Under the pieces are notes generated by a model. The model was not told the DNA's origin, ran no database searches, and was given only the letters and a program-made list of their open reading frames with translations. From Bifidobacterium apousia (GTDB lineage Bacteria > Actinomycetota > Actinomycetes > Actinomycetales > Bifidobacteriaceae), in contig NZ_VMHK01000003.1 in the NCBI RefSeq assembly GCF_007559275.1, forward strand, positions 1 to 64,000: DNA of 64,000 bases, in the 5' to 3' direction. The position numbers were made by a program, and so were the translations under genes. Below, one piece after another: positions 29,321-38,053 of the stretch. Position 1 is the first letter of the stretch, and every line of letters starts with the position of its first letter.

Positions 29321-30259
29321 ATGACACTGCTCCAACTGCGCTACATCGTCAAGATCGTCGAATGCGGCTCGATGAACGAGGCCTCGCACGAGCTCTACAT
29401 CTCCCAACCGGCACTGAGTTCATCGGTCAAGGAGCTGGAGAACGAGCTGGGCATCGAAATCTTCACCCGCCACTCCCAGGGGATCGCTCTGACCGTGGAC
29501 GGGGCGGAATTCCTGACCTACGCCCGACAGATTCTGGACCAGACCGACCTGCTGGAGGCCCGCTATAAGCAGGTCAGGCCCCGCAAGCAGCTCTGCCGGG
29601 TCTCCACCCAGCACTACATGTTCGCAGTGGAAGCCTTCGTGGAGATGATCAACTCCATCGATTCCGACGAGTACGAATTCACCATACGGGAGACGCGCAC
29701 CAGGGACATCATCGACCAGGTGGCCACCCTCCAGTCCGAAATCGGCATCATCTACGAGTCCGACTTCAACAAACGGGTGTTGTCCAAGATGCTCCGGGAG
29801 AAGCACCTGGACTTCCACCCCCTCTTCCGGGCGGACCTGCATGTCTTCATCGCACGAACCAACCCCCTGGCCGATCGGGCCATGGTGACCATGAAGGACC
29901 TGGAGCCCTACCCCTTCCTGCAGTACGAGCAGGGCGAAGAGGGTTCCTTCTACTTCGCCGAGGAGGCGGTCTGGCCCGATTACTCCCCCAAGCAGATCAC
30001 CGTGAGTGACCGGGCCACCATGCTCAACTTCATCGTCGGGCTCAACGCCTACACGGTCTGCACCGGCATCGACAACGAGGACCTGAACAACGAGAAGATC
30101 GTCAGCGTCCCCCTGGAGTCGGATGAATCCATGCTGGTGGGCTGGATCGTCAACAGCCGGACCAAGCTGTCCCATGCCGCCGAACTCTACTTGGACAAGC
30201 TGCGCCAGGTGGTGTCCAGCCACGGATACTCGCTGATTGAGCAGGAGCCAGGCGAGTAG
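29321..30259 (+). CDS. LysR-family transcriptional regulator
   Basis: The 312-residue protein has an N-terminal winged helix-turn-helix (LQLRYIVKIVECGSMNEASH, then ISQPALSSSVKELENELGIEIFTR) and a periplasmic-binding-like effector domain, as in CysB/CynR-type regulators. Its effector and targets are unknown; it is not divergent from an obvious target, which is the usual LysR arrangement. The ATG at 29321 has no ribosome-binding site, and a TATAGA hexamer lies 9 bases upstream, so the mRNA may be leaderless. An in-frame start at 29312 is possible. Confidence 0.92.
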   Translation: MTLLQLRYIVKIVECGSMNEASHELYISQPALSSSVKELENELGIEIFTRHSQGIALTVDGAEFLTYARQILDQTDLLEARYKQVRPRKQLCRVSTQHYMFAVEAFVEMINSIDSDEYEFTIRETRTRDIIDQVATLQSEIGIIYESDFNKRVLSKMLREKHLDFHPLFRADLHVFIARTNPLADRAMVTMKDLEPYPFLQYEQGEEGSFYFAEEAVWPDYSPKQITVSDRATMLNFIVGLNAYTVCTGIDNEDLNNEKIVSVPLESDESMLVGWIVNSRTKLSHAAELYLDKLRQVVSSHGYSLIEQEPGE

Positions 30260-30369
30260 CAGCAAAGCAGGCATCTGCCAAAAACGGCAACAGCCGATTC
30301 TCAGCGATCATTATTGAATTTCGTTGCTGGTTGCCAGTTGCTTGTGACAGCTATCTCAGTGGTCGTGGC

Positions 30370-31434
30370 TTACTCTATTTTCAGTGCTTTCCCCTGTGCT
30401 CCTATAGATGGCATCTTCCCCTGGTGGCCCACATCCTGCGATTTGAGTCCCAGGGCCTTGAGCAGGGCCCGGTCCAGATGCTCCAGTCCGCCCTGGCTCT
30501 TTGCCGCTGCGCTCAGATCCCAGACCTTGCCGTTGATCATGATGGTGGGGGTCGAGAACTCCCCCTTGGCATCCTTGGCATCCTTGCGGGTGATGGCGTA
30601 GGCGTTGACCTTGTCCACCCATGGCCTGTAGGTTCCCTGGGCGAAACGGTCTGCCAGAGACCTAGGGACCCCTACCCCCACGGCCTTGTCGGCCAGTCGA
30701 GCGTCAGAGACCGCCTGATAGGAGCTTTCATCGGGCTGGAAGTCGGATGCAAAGACGGCGGCAGCAAAGGCCGGCAGATGGTCCGGATCCTCCTGGGCCA
30801 CCATGGCCAGGGCGTTGTCCACACGGCTGGAGTACTGGTCGCTGGAGGCCGAATCCAGGAAGTTCAAAAAGTTGTAGGTGACGTTGATCTGACCAGCGCT
30901 GATCATGCGCTGCAGCTGGGGATCAATGACCCGGCCCACCTTGCCGCACCAGGGGCACATGGGGTCCATGAAGATCTCAAGGGTCGGTGCGTCGGCAACC
31001 TTCTTCTTGCTGCCGACACCCTTGGCTGAAACGGTCAGCCCTCCCTGGTCATCGGCCACCGAAGGCTTGACGGTGACCTCTTGCAGGGCCTTGTAGGCCT
31101 TGGCATCCCCGCTGGGACCATGGCTGACTTGCGCGGTCGACGCTCCTGATGAAGGATTTTGGGCTGACTGGCTGCCTGCTGAACGATCAGCCCACAGCAT
31201 GTATATGCCTGCGGCAAGCACCAGCACAAGAGCCACCGCCACCAGTATCAACGGAACCCTCCGCGAGCTCTGTGCAGGTGCACTTTCTTCAGGCTCGCTC
31301 ACCTGAGGCTGGCCTGTCTCTGCCGGCTTCTCCTCAGTCGAAATTCGCCCGTCGGCAGGCTCCGCCGCATCCACCGCGTCGATCCCCGTCTGGTCCGGTT
31401 CCTCATGACTGTTCTGCTCCAGCGGTTTTGTCAT
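30370..31434 (-). CDS. Membrane-anchored DsbA-like thiol-disulfide oxidoreductase
   Basis: Likely extracytoplasmic oxidase or isomerase for secreted proteins (DsbA/Thioredoxin_4 type). The 354-residue product has an acidic Glu/Pro-rich cytoplasmic lead (1-57), one membrane helix (about 60-81), a Ser/Gly-rich linker and a thioredoxin fold with the redox motif CPWC (160-163) in EIFMDPMCPWCGKV and the cis-proline loop STPTIMING. The topology places the active site outside the cell. There is no DsbB or VKOR partner in the window. It is convergent with the LysR gene; the intervening 110 bases show no convincing terminator. Confidence 0.9.
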   Translation of the reverse strand: MTKPLEQNSHEEPDQTGIDAVDAAEPADGRISTEEKPAETGQPQVSEPEESAPAQSSRRVPLILVAVALVLVLAAGIYMLWADRSAGSQSAQNPSSGASTAQVSHGPSGDAKAYKALQEVTVKPSVADDQGGLTVSAKGVGSKKKVADAPTLEIFMDPMCPWCGKVGRVIDPQLQRMISAGQINVTYNFLNFLDSASSDQYSSRVDNALAMVAQEDPDHLPAFAAAVFASDFQPDESSYQAVSDARLADKAVGVGVPRSLADRFAQGTYRPWVDKVNAYAITRKDAKDAKGEFSTPTIMINGKVWDLSAAAKSQGGLEHLDRALLKALGLKSQDVGHQGKMPSIGAQGKALKIE

Positions 31435-31561
31435 GATCCATGGCCTTCCTTGCGATGATGATCCGCCGGCCTGCCCGCCGGACCTTTACCAATCTACACG
31501 AGGGTCGGCCGACAGCATGACCGTCCGAAGAATGTGCGCCGATATGAGCCGGTCACCTGCC

Positions 31562-32311
31562 TCAGGCCCCGTAGCGCTCCAAGTAGTCTCTGGCGGCATC
31601 GGCCGTGCGCTGATCCAGAATGGGCGACCCGTCCGGGCCTTTCATGGAGACGGCCGCATCGAAGATCTGACGGACGTTGACGATGCTGATGACCGGGAAG
31701 TGGAACTCGTCCATGATGGATTCGACAGCCGAGCCCTGGCCCTGTCCGGTGCGCTCCATCCGGTCCACGGAGAGCACCAGGCCGACGATGGTCACCTTGG
31801 CCTGGGACATGATCTTGGGCACCACCTGGCGCACCGCGGTCCCGGCGGTCATGACGTCATCCACCAGCAGCACCCTCATGCCATCCCTGAGCTGGGTGCC
31901 GACCATGAGGCCTCCGTCGCCATGGTCCTTGACCTCCTTGCGGTCAAAGGTGTAGCCGACCGGCATGCCGTGCGCCCCGCTCAGGGCGATGGCGGTGGAG
32001 ACGGCCAGGGGTATCCCCTTGTAGGCCGGACCGAATACCGTGTCGATGTCGGCGGGCAGGGTCCCCTGCTTTACGGCTTGCACGATGGTCCTGGCGTAGA
32101 ACTCCCCCAGCAGGGCGATCAGCCGTCCGTCATTGAAGGCTCCCGCGTTGATGAAGTAGGGCGAGCGCCGCCCCGACTTCAGGGTGAAGTCACCGAACTT
32201 GAGCGCTCCGCTCTGCAGCAGGAAGCTGGTGAAACCCTCCTGGATGCGGCGGGTCTGCTCCTGGGCATCCCCGTCATGCTCGGCTCTGTTTTCTGTTGCG
32301 GATGCGCTCAT
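31562..32311 (-). CDS. pyrE: Orotate phosphoribosyltransferase
   Basis: Joins orotate to PRPP to give orotidine 5'-monophosphate. The 249-residue protein has [11 protein letters not shown], the [12 protein letters not shown] loop and the PRPP-binding signature [14 protein letters not shown]. The ATG at 32311 overlaps the pyrD stop as ATGA and follows GGAAAGGGGAG; the longer frame to 32569 is an unrelated extension. It is the last gene of the pyr operon, with no clear terminator behind it. Confidence 0.97.
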   Translation of the reverse strand: MSASATENRAEHDGDAQEQTRRIQEGFTSFLLQSGALKFGDFTLKSGRRSPYFINAGAFNDGRLIALLGEFYARTIVQAVKQGTLPADIDTVFGPAYKGIPLAVSTAIALSGAHGMPVGYTFDRKEVKDHGDGGLMVGTQLRDGMRVLLVDDVMTAGTAVRQVVPKIMSQAKVTIVGLVLSVDRMERTGQGQGSAVESIMDEFHFPVISIVNVRQIFDAAVSMKGPDGSPILDQRTADAARDYLERYGA

Positions 32312-33255
32312 CGCCAGCACTCCCCTTTCCTGAGCAAATCGGCCAGATCGGGCCGCTCGTCCAACAGATCGTCCAGCTCCCGGGCCACTCTCATGGGCGC
32401 CACAGGATCCACCAGGGCCGCAGCCCCAACCTCCACGGCGTTGGCTCCGGCATAGAGGAATTCCAAGGCCGTGCGTCCCGAGTCGATGCCCCCGATGCCG
32501 ATGATGGGAACCTCGGGCAGTGCCTGGCGCACCCGCCAGACGAAAGACAGCGCTATGGGCAGGATGCAAGGGCCGGAGACGCCGCCGGTGCCCTGGGCCA
32601 GGATGGGCCTGCCTGTGTTGATGTCGATGCGCATGCCCACCAAGGTGTTGATCAGGCTGAGGGCATCCGCTCCCCCATCGACGGCCGCCCGGGCCACTTC
32701 GACAATGTCGGTGACGTTGGGGGTCAGCTTGACCACCATGGGCTTGTCGGTCAGACCCCGCAGCCTGGTGATCAGCCGGTTCAGGGCCTTGGCGTCGGTG
32801 CCTACGGACATTCCACCATGTGAGACGTTGGGGCAGGAGACGTTGATCTCCAGCATGTCAGCCGGGGAGTCGGCCAGCCGTTCCACGACTGTGGCATAGT
32901 CCTCGTCGCTGTGGCCGGCCACATTGGTGACCACGTTGGCTCCCAGGGCCTTGAGCCTGGGCAGCTCGTCCACCAGGTAATGGTCCACGCCCGGGTTCTG
33001 CAGGCCCACGGAGTTGACCATGCCGGCTGGGCTCTCGGCGGTCCTGGGCGTCGGGTTGCCTTCCCAGGGCACCGGCGAAACCCCCTTGGTGGAGATGGCA
33101 CCCATCTGGGAGACGTCGTAATAGTCGCCGCATGCATCCAGGTTGAAGGTGCCCGAGGCCGTGCCCACCGGGTTCTTCCAGGGCATGCCGGCCACAACCG
33201 TGCCATGCCGCCAGGTGTGCGGCTCAAGAGGATCCATGATTGTCAGCCCGCTCAT
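32308..33255 (-). CDS. pyrD: Dihydroorotate dehydrogenase, class IB catalytic subunit
   Basis: Flavoprotein that oxidises dihydroorotate to orotate; class IB enzymes pass electrons through PyrK to NAD+, which suits an anaerobe. The 315-residue barrel shows [10 protein letters not shown] at the N terminus, the catalytic-cysteine loop [22 protein letters not shown], and the FMN-binding [25 protein letters not shown]. The ATG at 33255 overlaps the pyrK stop as ATGA, with AAGGAGG upstream. Confidence 0.97.
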   Translation of the reverse strand: MSGLTIMDPLEPHTWRHGTVVAGMPWKNPVGTASGTFNLDACGDYYDVSQMGAISTKGVSPVPWEGNPTPRTAESPAGMVNSVGLQNPGVDHYLVDELPRLKALGANVVTNVAGHSDEDYATVVERLADSPADMLEINVSCPNVSHGGMSVGTDAKALNRLITRLRGLTDKPMVVKLTPNVTDIVEVARAAVDGGADALSLINTLVGMRIDINTGRPILAQGTGGVSGPCILPIALSFVWRVRQALPEVPIIGIGGIDSGRTALEFLYAGANAVEVGAAALVDPVAPMRVARELDDLLDERPDLADLLRKGECWR

Positions 33256-34097
33256 CGTGCCTCCTTCTTGTCCCCGCCTGCATCCCAGATCAGACGGTCG
33301 GCGGCAAAAACCGGACCGTCCTTGCAGACCTTGAGTCTGCCGTCCACGGTGTCGACCACGCAGGCCACGCAGGTGCCATAGCCACACCCCATCCGGGACT
33401 CCATGCAGCACTGGGCAGGCAGGCCGGCCTTACTGGCCCAGGCGGCCACGGCCCGCATCATGGGCAGGGGGCCGCAGGTCAGGATGATGGTCCGCCCGGG
33501 ATCGATGTCGCCGCGAACCCGGTCCAGAAGGGTGATGACATCCCCGGAGGCATTGTCGATGGACTCCAGCTGGTCGGTCAGCGAGCCCATGATGGCATCG
33601 GCAAACCGGTGGTCCCTATAGCCCAGCAGGGCGGTGGTGCGCACTCCGGACCGGCCTTGCAGGCACTGGGCTGCGCGGATCAGCGGGGGGACGCCCAGAC
33701 CGCCGCCCACCAGCAGATAGTCAGCCGGCTTCTCCAGGTCGAAGCCATGGCCCAGGGGCCCCAGCAGGTCCACAGCCATGCCTGGCTGCAGGCGGGAGAA
33801 CTCATCGGTCCCCTGGCCCACCACGGCAAAGATGATCTCAATCTGCTCGCTCTCCAGGACCCGGCTGATGCCGAAGGGCCTGGGCATCATAGTCATGCGG
33901 TCGGCCGAGTAGAGGTTGATGAAGGCACCTGCCGGGGCGTGGGCTGCCAGGTAGGGGTCGCGGATGGTCATCCGCCAGACCTGCCGGTCCAGAGGCTCCA
34001 TGCCGGTGACCTGGGCGGTACGCCGTCCGGGCAGCCGACCTGCCTCTTGGGCCTGCTCCTCCACCTGGCTGGTGGATATGAAGAGGTTGGGTTTCAT
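33252..34097 (-). CDS. pyrK: Dihydroorotate dehydrogenase electron transfer subunit PyrK
   Basis: FAD and [2Fe-2S] partner of PyrD(B) that carries electrons to NAD+. The 281-residue product has the flavin-binding RPFGISR, the nucleotide-binding LLVGGGLGVPPL and C-terminal iron-sulfur ligands in MGCGYGTCVACVVD with a fourth cysteine in KVCKDGPVF. The ATG at 34097 overlaps the pyrF stop as ATGA and has AAGGAGG upstream; the frame extends to 35306, but there it only runs antiparallel in frame shift to pyrF. Confidence 0.96.
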   Translation of the reverse strand: MKPNLFISTSQVEEQAQEAGRLPGRRTAQVTGMEPLDRQVWRMTIRDPYLAAHAPAGAFINLYSADRMTMMPRPFGISRVLESEQIEIIFAVVGQGTDEFSRLQPGMAVDLLGPLGHGFDLEKPADYLLVGGGLGVPPLIRAAQCLQGRSGVRTTALLGYRDHRFADAIMGSLTDQLESIDNASGDVITLLDRVRGDIDPGRTIILTCGPLPMMRAVAAWASKAGLPAQCCMESRMGCGYGTCVACVVDTVDGRLKVCKDGPVFAADRLIWDAGGDKKEAR

Positions 34098-35155
34098 CGG
34101 GCCTCCTTGATCGCCTGATTGAGATCGTCCTTCATGGCCTGCGCGGCTTGGCGGGCGTCGCGGGTGACCATGCCCAGGGCCGCCTGAACGCTGAGCTGCG
34201 GACTGTAGTCCGGATCCTTTCGCCAGGCTGCGATGATCCCCCGGGAGGAATTGACCACAGCGCCGCCGCCGGACCGGTCGAACATGGGTGCCACGTCTGT
34301 CGCCGAACCGCCCTGGGCACCGTAGCCGGGGACCAGGAAGAAGGTGTGGGGCATGGCCCGGCGCAGCAGAGCGCCGTCCTCGGGATGGGTGGCGCCGACC
34401 ACGGCGCCTAGCCGGGAGTAGCCCGATTGGCCCATGGAGGACTGCCCCCAGGATTCGACCAGTTCGCCCAGACGCTGATAGATGGTGCCGCCGCCTGAGT
34501 CCGCATCCAGCCCCAGTTCCTGGATCTGGCTGCCCGAGGGGTTGGAGGTGCGCACCAAGGCGAAGAGGTCGCCTTGGATGTGCTCGGCCGCCTGCAGGAA
34601 GGGTTCCACCCCGTCGGAGCCCAGGTAGACGTTGATGGTCAGGGCATCCTCGTACCAGGGGAACCTCCCGCCTGTCCGGGCCGACCCGTCCACTGCCTGC
34701 CCCGGGGCGAAGGGCAGGGGAAGCCCGTCCAGGTGGGCGGCGTAGGCCTCGGCCGTGGAGCCGATGTCCCCGCGTTTGACATCCCCGATGACGTAGAGGC
34801 CACGGTCGGCTGCGGCCCGGCAGGTGCCGGTGTAGGCCCTGATGCCCCAGGGTCCCAGGGCCTCGTACATGGCGATCTGGGGTTTGACTGCAGGCACCAG
34901 GTCGGCCACGCCCTCCAGGATGGCCAGGTTGAAGCGCAGATAGGCCCGGGCCAGGTGGTCCGCCCAGACGGCCTGAGCCTGCTCGCCCTGGTTCTGCTGC
35001 GGGTCCTTGGGGTCCAGGCCCATCTGGTCCATGCTCCCGGCGGCGCGCTGCCTGGCCTGTTCGATCAACTGGCTGGGCAGCAGTTCCGGTTGCGGATCCA
35101 GGCCGACCACCGTCGGATTGTGCTTGTCCTGAATGAGCGCGGTCAGTCGGTCCAT
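34094..35155 (-). CDS. pyrF: Orotidine 5'-phosphate decarboxylase (type 2)
   Basis: Decarboxylates OMP to UMP, the last step of the pathway. The 353-residue protein has the catalytic DVKRGDIGST cluster, TVVGLDPQPE at the N terminus and a C-terminal GYGAQGGSA phosphate loop, typical of the longer type-2 enzymes of actinobacteria. A Gln-rich insert at about residues 35-62 adds to the length. Its start lies within the 3' end of pyrC (13-base overlap). Confidence 0.96.
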   Translation of the reverse strand: MDRLTALIQDKHNPTVVGLDPQPELLPSQLIEQARQRAAGSMDQMGLDPKDPQQNQGEQAQAVWADHLARAYLRFNLAILEGVADLVPAVKPQIAMYEALGPWGIRAYTGTCRAAADRGLYVIGDVKRGDIGSTAEAYAAHLDGLPLPFAPGQAVDGSARTGGRFPWYEDALTINVYLGSDGVEPFLQAAEHIQGDLFALVRTSNPSGSQIQELGLDADSGGGTIYQRLGELVESWGQSSMGQSGYSRLGAVVGATHPEDGALLRRAMPHTFFLVPGYGAQGGSATDVAPMFDRSGGGAVVNSSRGIIAAWRKDPDYSPQLSVQAALGMVTRDARQAAQAMKDDLNQAIKEAR

Positions 35156-36564
35156 GCTCGGTTCCTTTCCCTGGTGACGATGCGGCTTGCAGGCAGGCGG
35201 GAGAAGACCAGGCGCCCCTCCTTGATGGTGGCCATGACCCGTCCGGCCAGTTCCGCGCCGGCAAAGGGGGTGTTCCGTGCCTTGGAGTAAAAGCGGCTGG
35301 GATCAACCTCCCACTTGGCCTCAGGGTCCAAGATGACCAGGTCGGCAGGCGGCTGGCCGGCCTCGCTGCGCTGATCGACCTCCAGCTGAAGGTGACCAGT
35401 GTTGGCCTTGCGCGAGGGCAGGTCTTCGGGCAGGAGCCGCCGCATGTCCATGAGCTCGGCCGGGGCCAGGGACATGAGCTCTATCAGGCGGTCATGGCCG
35501 ATGAGCCCGCTTGTGACCAGAACCTGGTCGCAGACCGCGTAGGCAGTCTCCAGGCCGATGATGCCGTTGGGGGCATCCTTGAGCCCCAGCGCCTTCTCAG
35601 CGGCAGTGTGGGGGGCGTGGTCGGTGGCGATCATGTCCACAGTGCCGTCGGCCACGGCCTCCAGGGCCGCCTGTTGGTCGGCGCGGGAGCGCAGCGGAGG
35701 GTTCATCTTGGCCATGCTGCCGCAACGCAGCAGATCCTCGTCGCAGAGAGCCAGATAGTGGGGCGCGGTCTCGCAGGTGACCGGCAGCCCACGGGCCTTG
35801 GCGCTGCGGACGGCCTCGAATCCTTCGGCAGTGCTGACATGCTGCAGATGCACCCTGGTGCCGGTGCGTTCCGCCAGGGCGATGTCGCGATTGATGACGG
35901 CGGTCTCGGTCGAGGCGGGAATCCCCTCCAGCCCCAGTTGGCGGCTCACGGCTCCGAGGTTGACCTGACCGTGCTCGTGGTGCTCACAGTGATCCAGGAT
36001 GGGCAGGTTGACAGACCGGGCATTGGCGGCCACAGCCTCCAGGGTCTGATCGGTCACGGCCGAGCCGTCATCGCTGATGGCCACTACAGGGTGGGCCCAT
36101 CCGTGGCCAGGCAGATGCCCCGACCAGTCGTCTGGGTTTGAGGCCAGACGGCCTGCCCGGTCCATGGTGGCCGCCACGCACAGGGCGTAGTCCACCGGCA
36201 GGTGCAGCCCATGGTCCCGCTCATAGGATTCCAGATAGTCGATGACTGTGCGCCCGTTGGCCATCCGCGCTCGGCCGTCCATGGCAGGCTGGGTGTTGGG
36301 CATGAGCAGTATCAGCCCATAGCCTCCAGAGGCTGCTGCAGCGGTGCCGGTGACCATGTCCTCCTTGTCGGTCTGGCCAGGGTCACGCAGGTGGACGTGC
36401 GGGTCGACCAGGGCCGGAGCCAGCACCAGCCCCGAGGCGTCTATCCGATCCGCCCCTGCTGACATGGCACCGGTCTCGTCGATCAGCGCACTGTCGACGG
36501 CCTGGGGAAGCACCAGATCGACCGCCTTGCCGCTGCGCCAATCAGTCAACCCCAGCAGCCGCAT
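35143..36564 (-). CDS. pyrC: Dihydroorotase
   Basis: Zinc amidohydrolase that cyclises carbamoyl-aspartate to dihydroorotate. The 473-residue product has the metal-binding DPHVHLRDPGQTDKED near residue 55, DHCEHHEHG, HLQHVST and the catalytic TDHAPHT. This is the class I type common in Gram-positive bacteria. The ATG at 36564 lies one base after the pyrI stop, and the gene runs into pyrF. Confidence 0.97.
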   Translation of the reverse strand: MRLLGLTDWRSGKAVDLVLPQAVDSALIDETGAMSAGADRIDASGLVLAPALVDPHVHLRDPGQTDKEDMVTGTAAAASGGYGLILLMPNTQPAMDGRARMANGRTVIDYLESYERDHGLHLPVDYALCVAATMDRAGRLASNPDDWSGHLPGHGWAHPVVAISDDGSAVTDQTLEAVAANARSVNLPILDHCEHHEHGQVNLGAVSRQLGLEGIPASTETAVINRDIALAERTGTRVHLQHVSTAEGFEAVRSAKARGLPVTCETAPHYLALCDEDLLRCGSMAKMNPPLRSRADQQAALEAVADGTVDMIATDHAPHTAAEKALGLKDAPNGIIGLETAYAVCDQVLVTSGLIGHDRLIELMSLAPAELMDMRRLLPEDLPSRKANTGHLQLEVDQRSEAGQPPADLVILDPEAKWEVDPSRFYSKARNTPFAGAELAGRVMATIKEGRLVFSRLPASRIVTRERNRAWTD

Positions 36565-36565
36565 G

Positions 36566-36979
36566 TCAGTCTTCAGCCTTCTCGTCGCAGTAGTCGCAGC
36601 GGTAGACCCCGGCAGCGTCCAGGTGGAAGCGCTGGTCCACGCCGGTCTCCACCGTGGTCACACAACGGGGATTGACGCAGGTGATGACGTTGACTAGATG
36701 GCTGGGGCGGTCAGGCTGATGCTTGCTGACGATCCTGCCCTGCCGGACCACGTCGACGGTGGCCTCGGGGGCGATGAATCCCAGGGCGGTCAGATCCAGA
36801 TCCCCGGTCTGCTCGATCTTGATGATGTCCTTGGACCCGTACTTACGGCTGTCCGTGTTCATGATCAGGGCCAGCCGGGTCTGCGACGGATCCACGCGCA
36901 GATAGTGCAAGACCTTCAGGGCTGTGCCCGCACGAACGTGGTCGATAATGATGCCATCAACAATGCTGGTGACCTTCAT
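36566..36979 (-). CDS. pyrI: Aspartate carbamoyltransferase regulatory subunit
   Basis: Binds nucleotides (CTP and ATP in E. coli) and controls PyrB by building the c6r6 holoenzyme. The 137-residue chain has the N-terminal allosteric domain with GIIIDHVRAGTALKVLHYL and the C-terminal zinc domain with four cysteines in TCVNPRCVTT and YRCDYC. It overlaps pyrB by ATGA. Its presence predicts feedback-regulated ATCase, less usual in Gram-positive bacteria. Confidence 0.97.
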   Translation of the reverse strand: MKVTSIVDGIIIDHVRAGTALKVLHYLRVDPSQTRLALIMNTDSRKYGSKDIIKIEQTGDLDLTALGFIAPEATVDVVRQGRIVSKHQPDRPSHLVNVITCVNPRCVTTVETGVDQRFHLDAAGVYRCDYCDEKAED

Positions 36980-37983
36980 GCGGCCACCTCCTTCTGCTTG
37001 CGGTAACCGGGCAGCTCGTCACCCAGCAGGGCGCTCTCCAGGGCCATTCTGACCAGCATGCCATTGCGGACCTGCTGGAAGTAGGCCGCACGCGGATCAT
37101 CGTCCACCTCCACGGCGATTTCGTTGACCCTGGGCAGCGGGTGGAGGATGGCCATGTCGGGTCGCGCAGCCCGAAGCTTGTCGGCATTCAGAATGTAGGT
37201 GTCGCGCAGGCGCAGGTAGTCGTCCTCGTTGAAGAAGCGCTCCTGCTGGACACGGGTCATGTAGAGCACGTCCAGGTCGCCGATGACCCCGTTCAGGTCG
37301 CCGGTCTCCCGGTAGGTGCAGTCGGCCGAGGAGCGGATCCTCTCCAGGACGTATTCGGGCGTGCGCAGCTCGTCGGGGCTGATCAGGACGAAGTCCACGT
37401 GGCCCAGGCGGCAGAGGGTGGTGATCAGGGAGTGGACGGTGCGGCCGAAGGTCAGATCCCCGCACAGGCCGATGGTCAGGTGGTTCAGCCGACCCTTGCG
37501 GGCGCGGATGGTGGCCAGGTCGGTCAGGGTCTGGGTGGGGTGCATGTGCCCGCCGTCGCCGGCGTTGATGACCGGGACCGTGGCTGCCTGTGAGGCCACC
37601 AGGGCGGCTCCCTCCTTGGGATGGCGGATGGCCACGATGTCGGCGTAGTTGGAGACCGTCTTCAGGGTGTCGCTGATGGACTCCCCCTTGGAGACGCTGG
37701 CCAGCTGGGCGCCGGCGAATCCGATGACCTGGCCGCCCAGACGGAGCATGGCCGTCTCGAAGCTGAGCCGGGTGCGGGTGCTGGGTTCATAGAAGAGCGT
37801 GGCCAGGACCCGGCCGTCGCAGGTATGGGCCACCTGGCGGCGATGGGTGTCGATGTAGGCCGCACGATCCAGCAGATCCAGGATCTGGGTCATGGGAATG
37901 TCGTCGAGGGTTACCACACTTCGCCCACGAAGGGGAACGACGGCGGAAGAGGTGTTGGATGCGTGATCAACTTGTTGGGACAA
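36976..37983 (-). CDS. pyrB: Aspartate carbamoyltransferase catalytic subunit
   Basis: First committed step of pyrimidine synthesis, condensing carbamoyl phosphate and aspartate. The 335-residue protein has the carbamoyl-phosphate motif FYEPSTRTRLSFE and the HPTQTLTDL loop. The start is a TTG at 37983 with AAGGTG six bases upstream. It opens the operon pyrB-I-C-F-K-D-E. A 14-base perfect palindrome lies just upstream. Confidence 0.96.
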   Translation of the reverse strand: MSQQVDHASNTSSAVVPLRGRSVVTLDDIPMTQILDLLDRAAYIDTHRRQVAHTCDGRVLATLFYEPSTRTRLSFETAMLRLGGQVIGFAGAQLASVSKGESISDTLKTVSNYADIVAIRHPKEGAALVASQAATVPVINAGDGGHMHPTQTLTDLATIRARKGRLNHLTIGLCGDLTFGRTVHSLITTLCRLGHVDFVLISPDELRTPEYVLERIRSSADCTYRETGDLNGVIGDLDVLYMTRVQQERFFNEDDYLRLRDTYILNADKLRAARPDMAILHPLPRVNEIAVEVDDDPRAAYFQQVRNGMLVRMALESALLGDELPGYRKQKEVAA

Positions 37984-37998
37984 CGGCTCACCTTCCTC

Positions 37999-38012
37999 AA
38001 GGTGGCCACCTT
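37999..38012. promoter_or_regulatory. Perfect palindrome upstream of pyrB
   Basis: AAGGTGGCCACCTT is self-complementary and lies 15 bases before the pyrB start codon, in the only 70 bases available for control of the pyr operon. It may be a protein operator or form a hairpin next to the ribosome-binding site. No PyrR-type leader or attenuator is visible. Confidence 0.5.
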
Positions 38013-38053
38013 ATGTGACCTGAACAAGCATACGACCCCGGATGGACCCAGGG

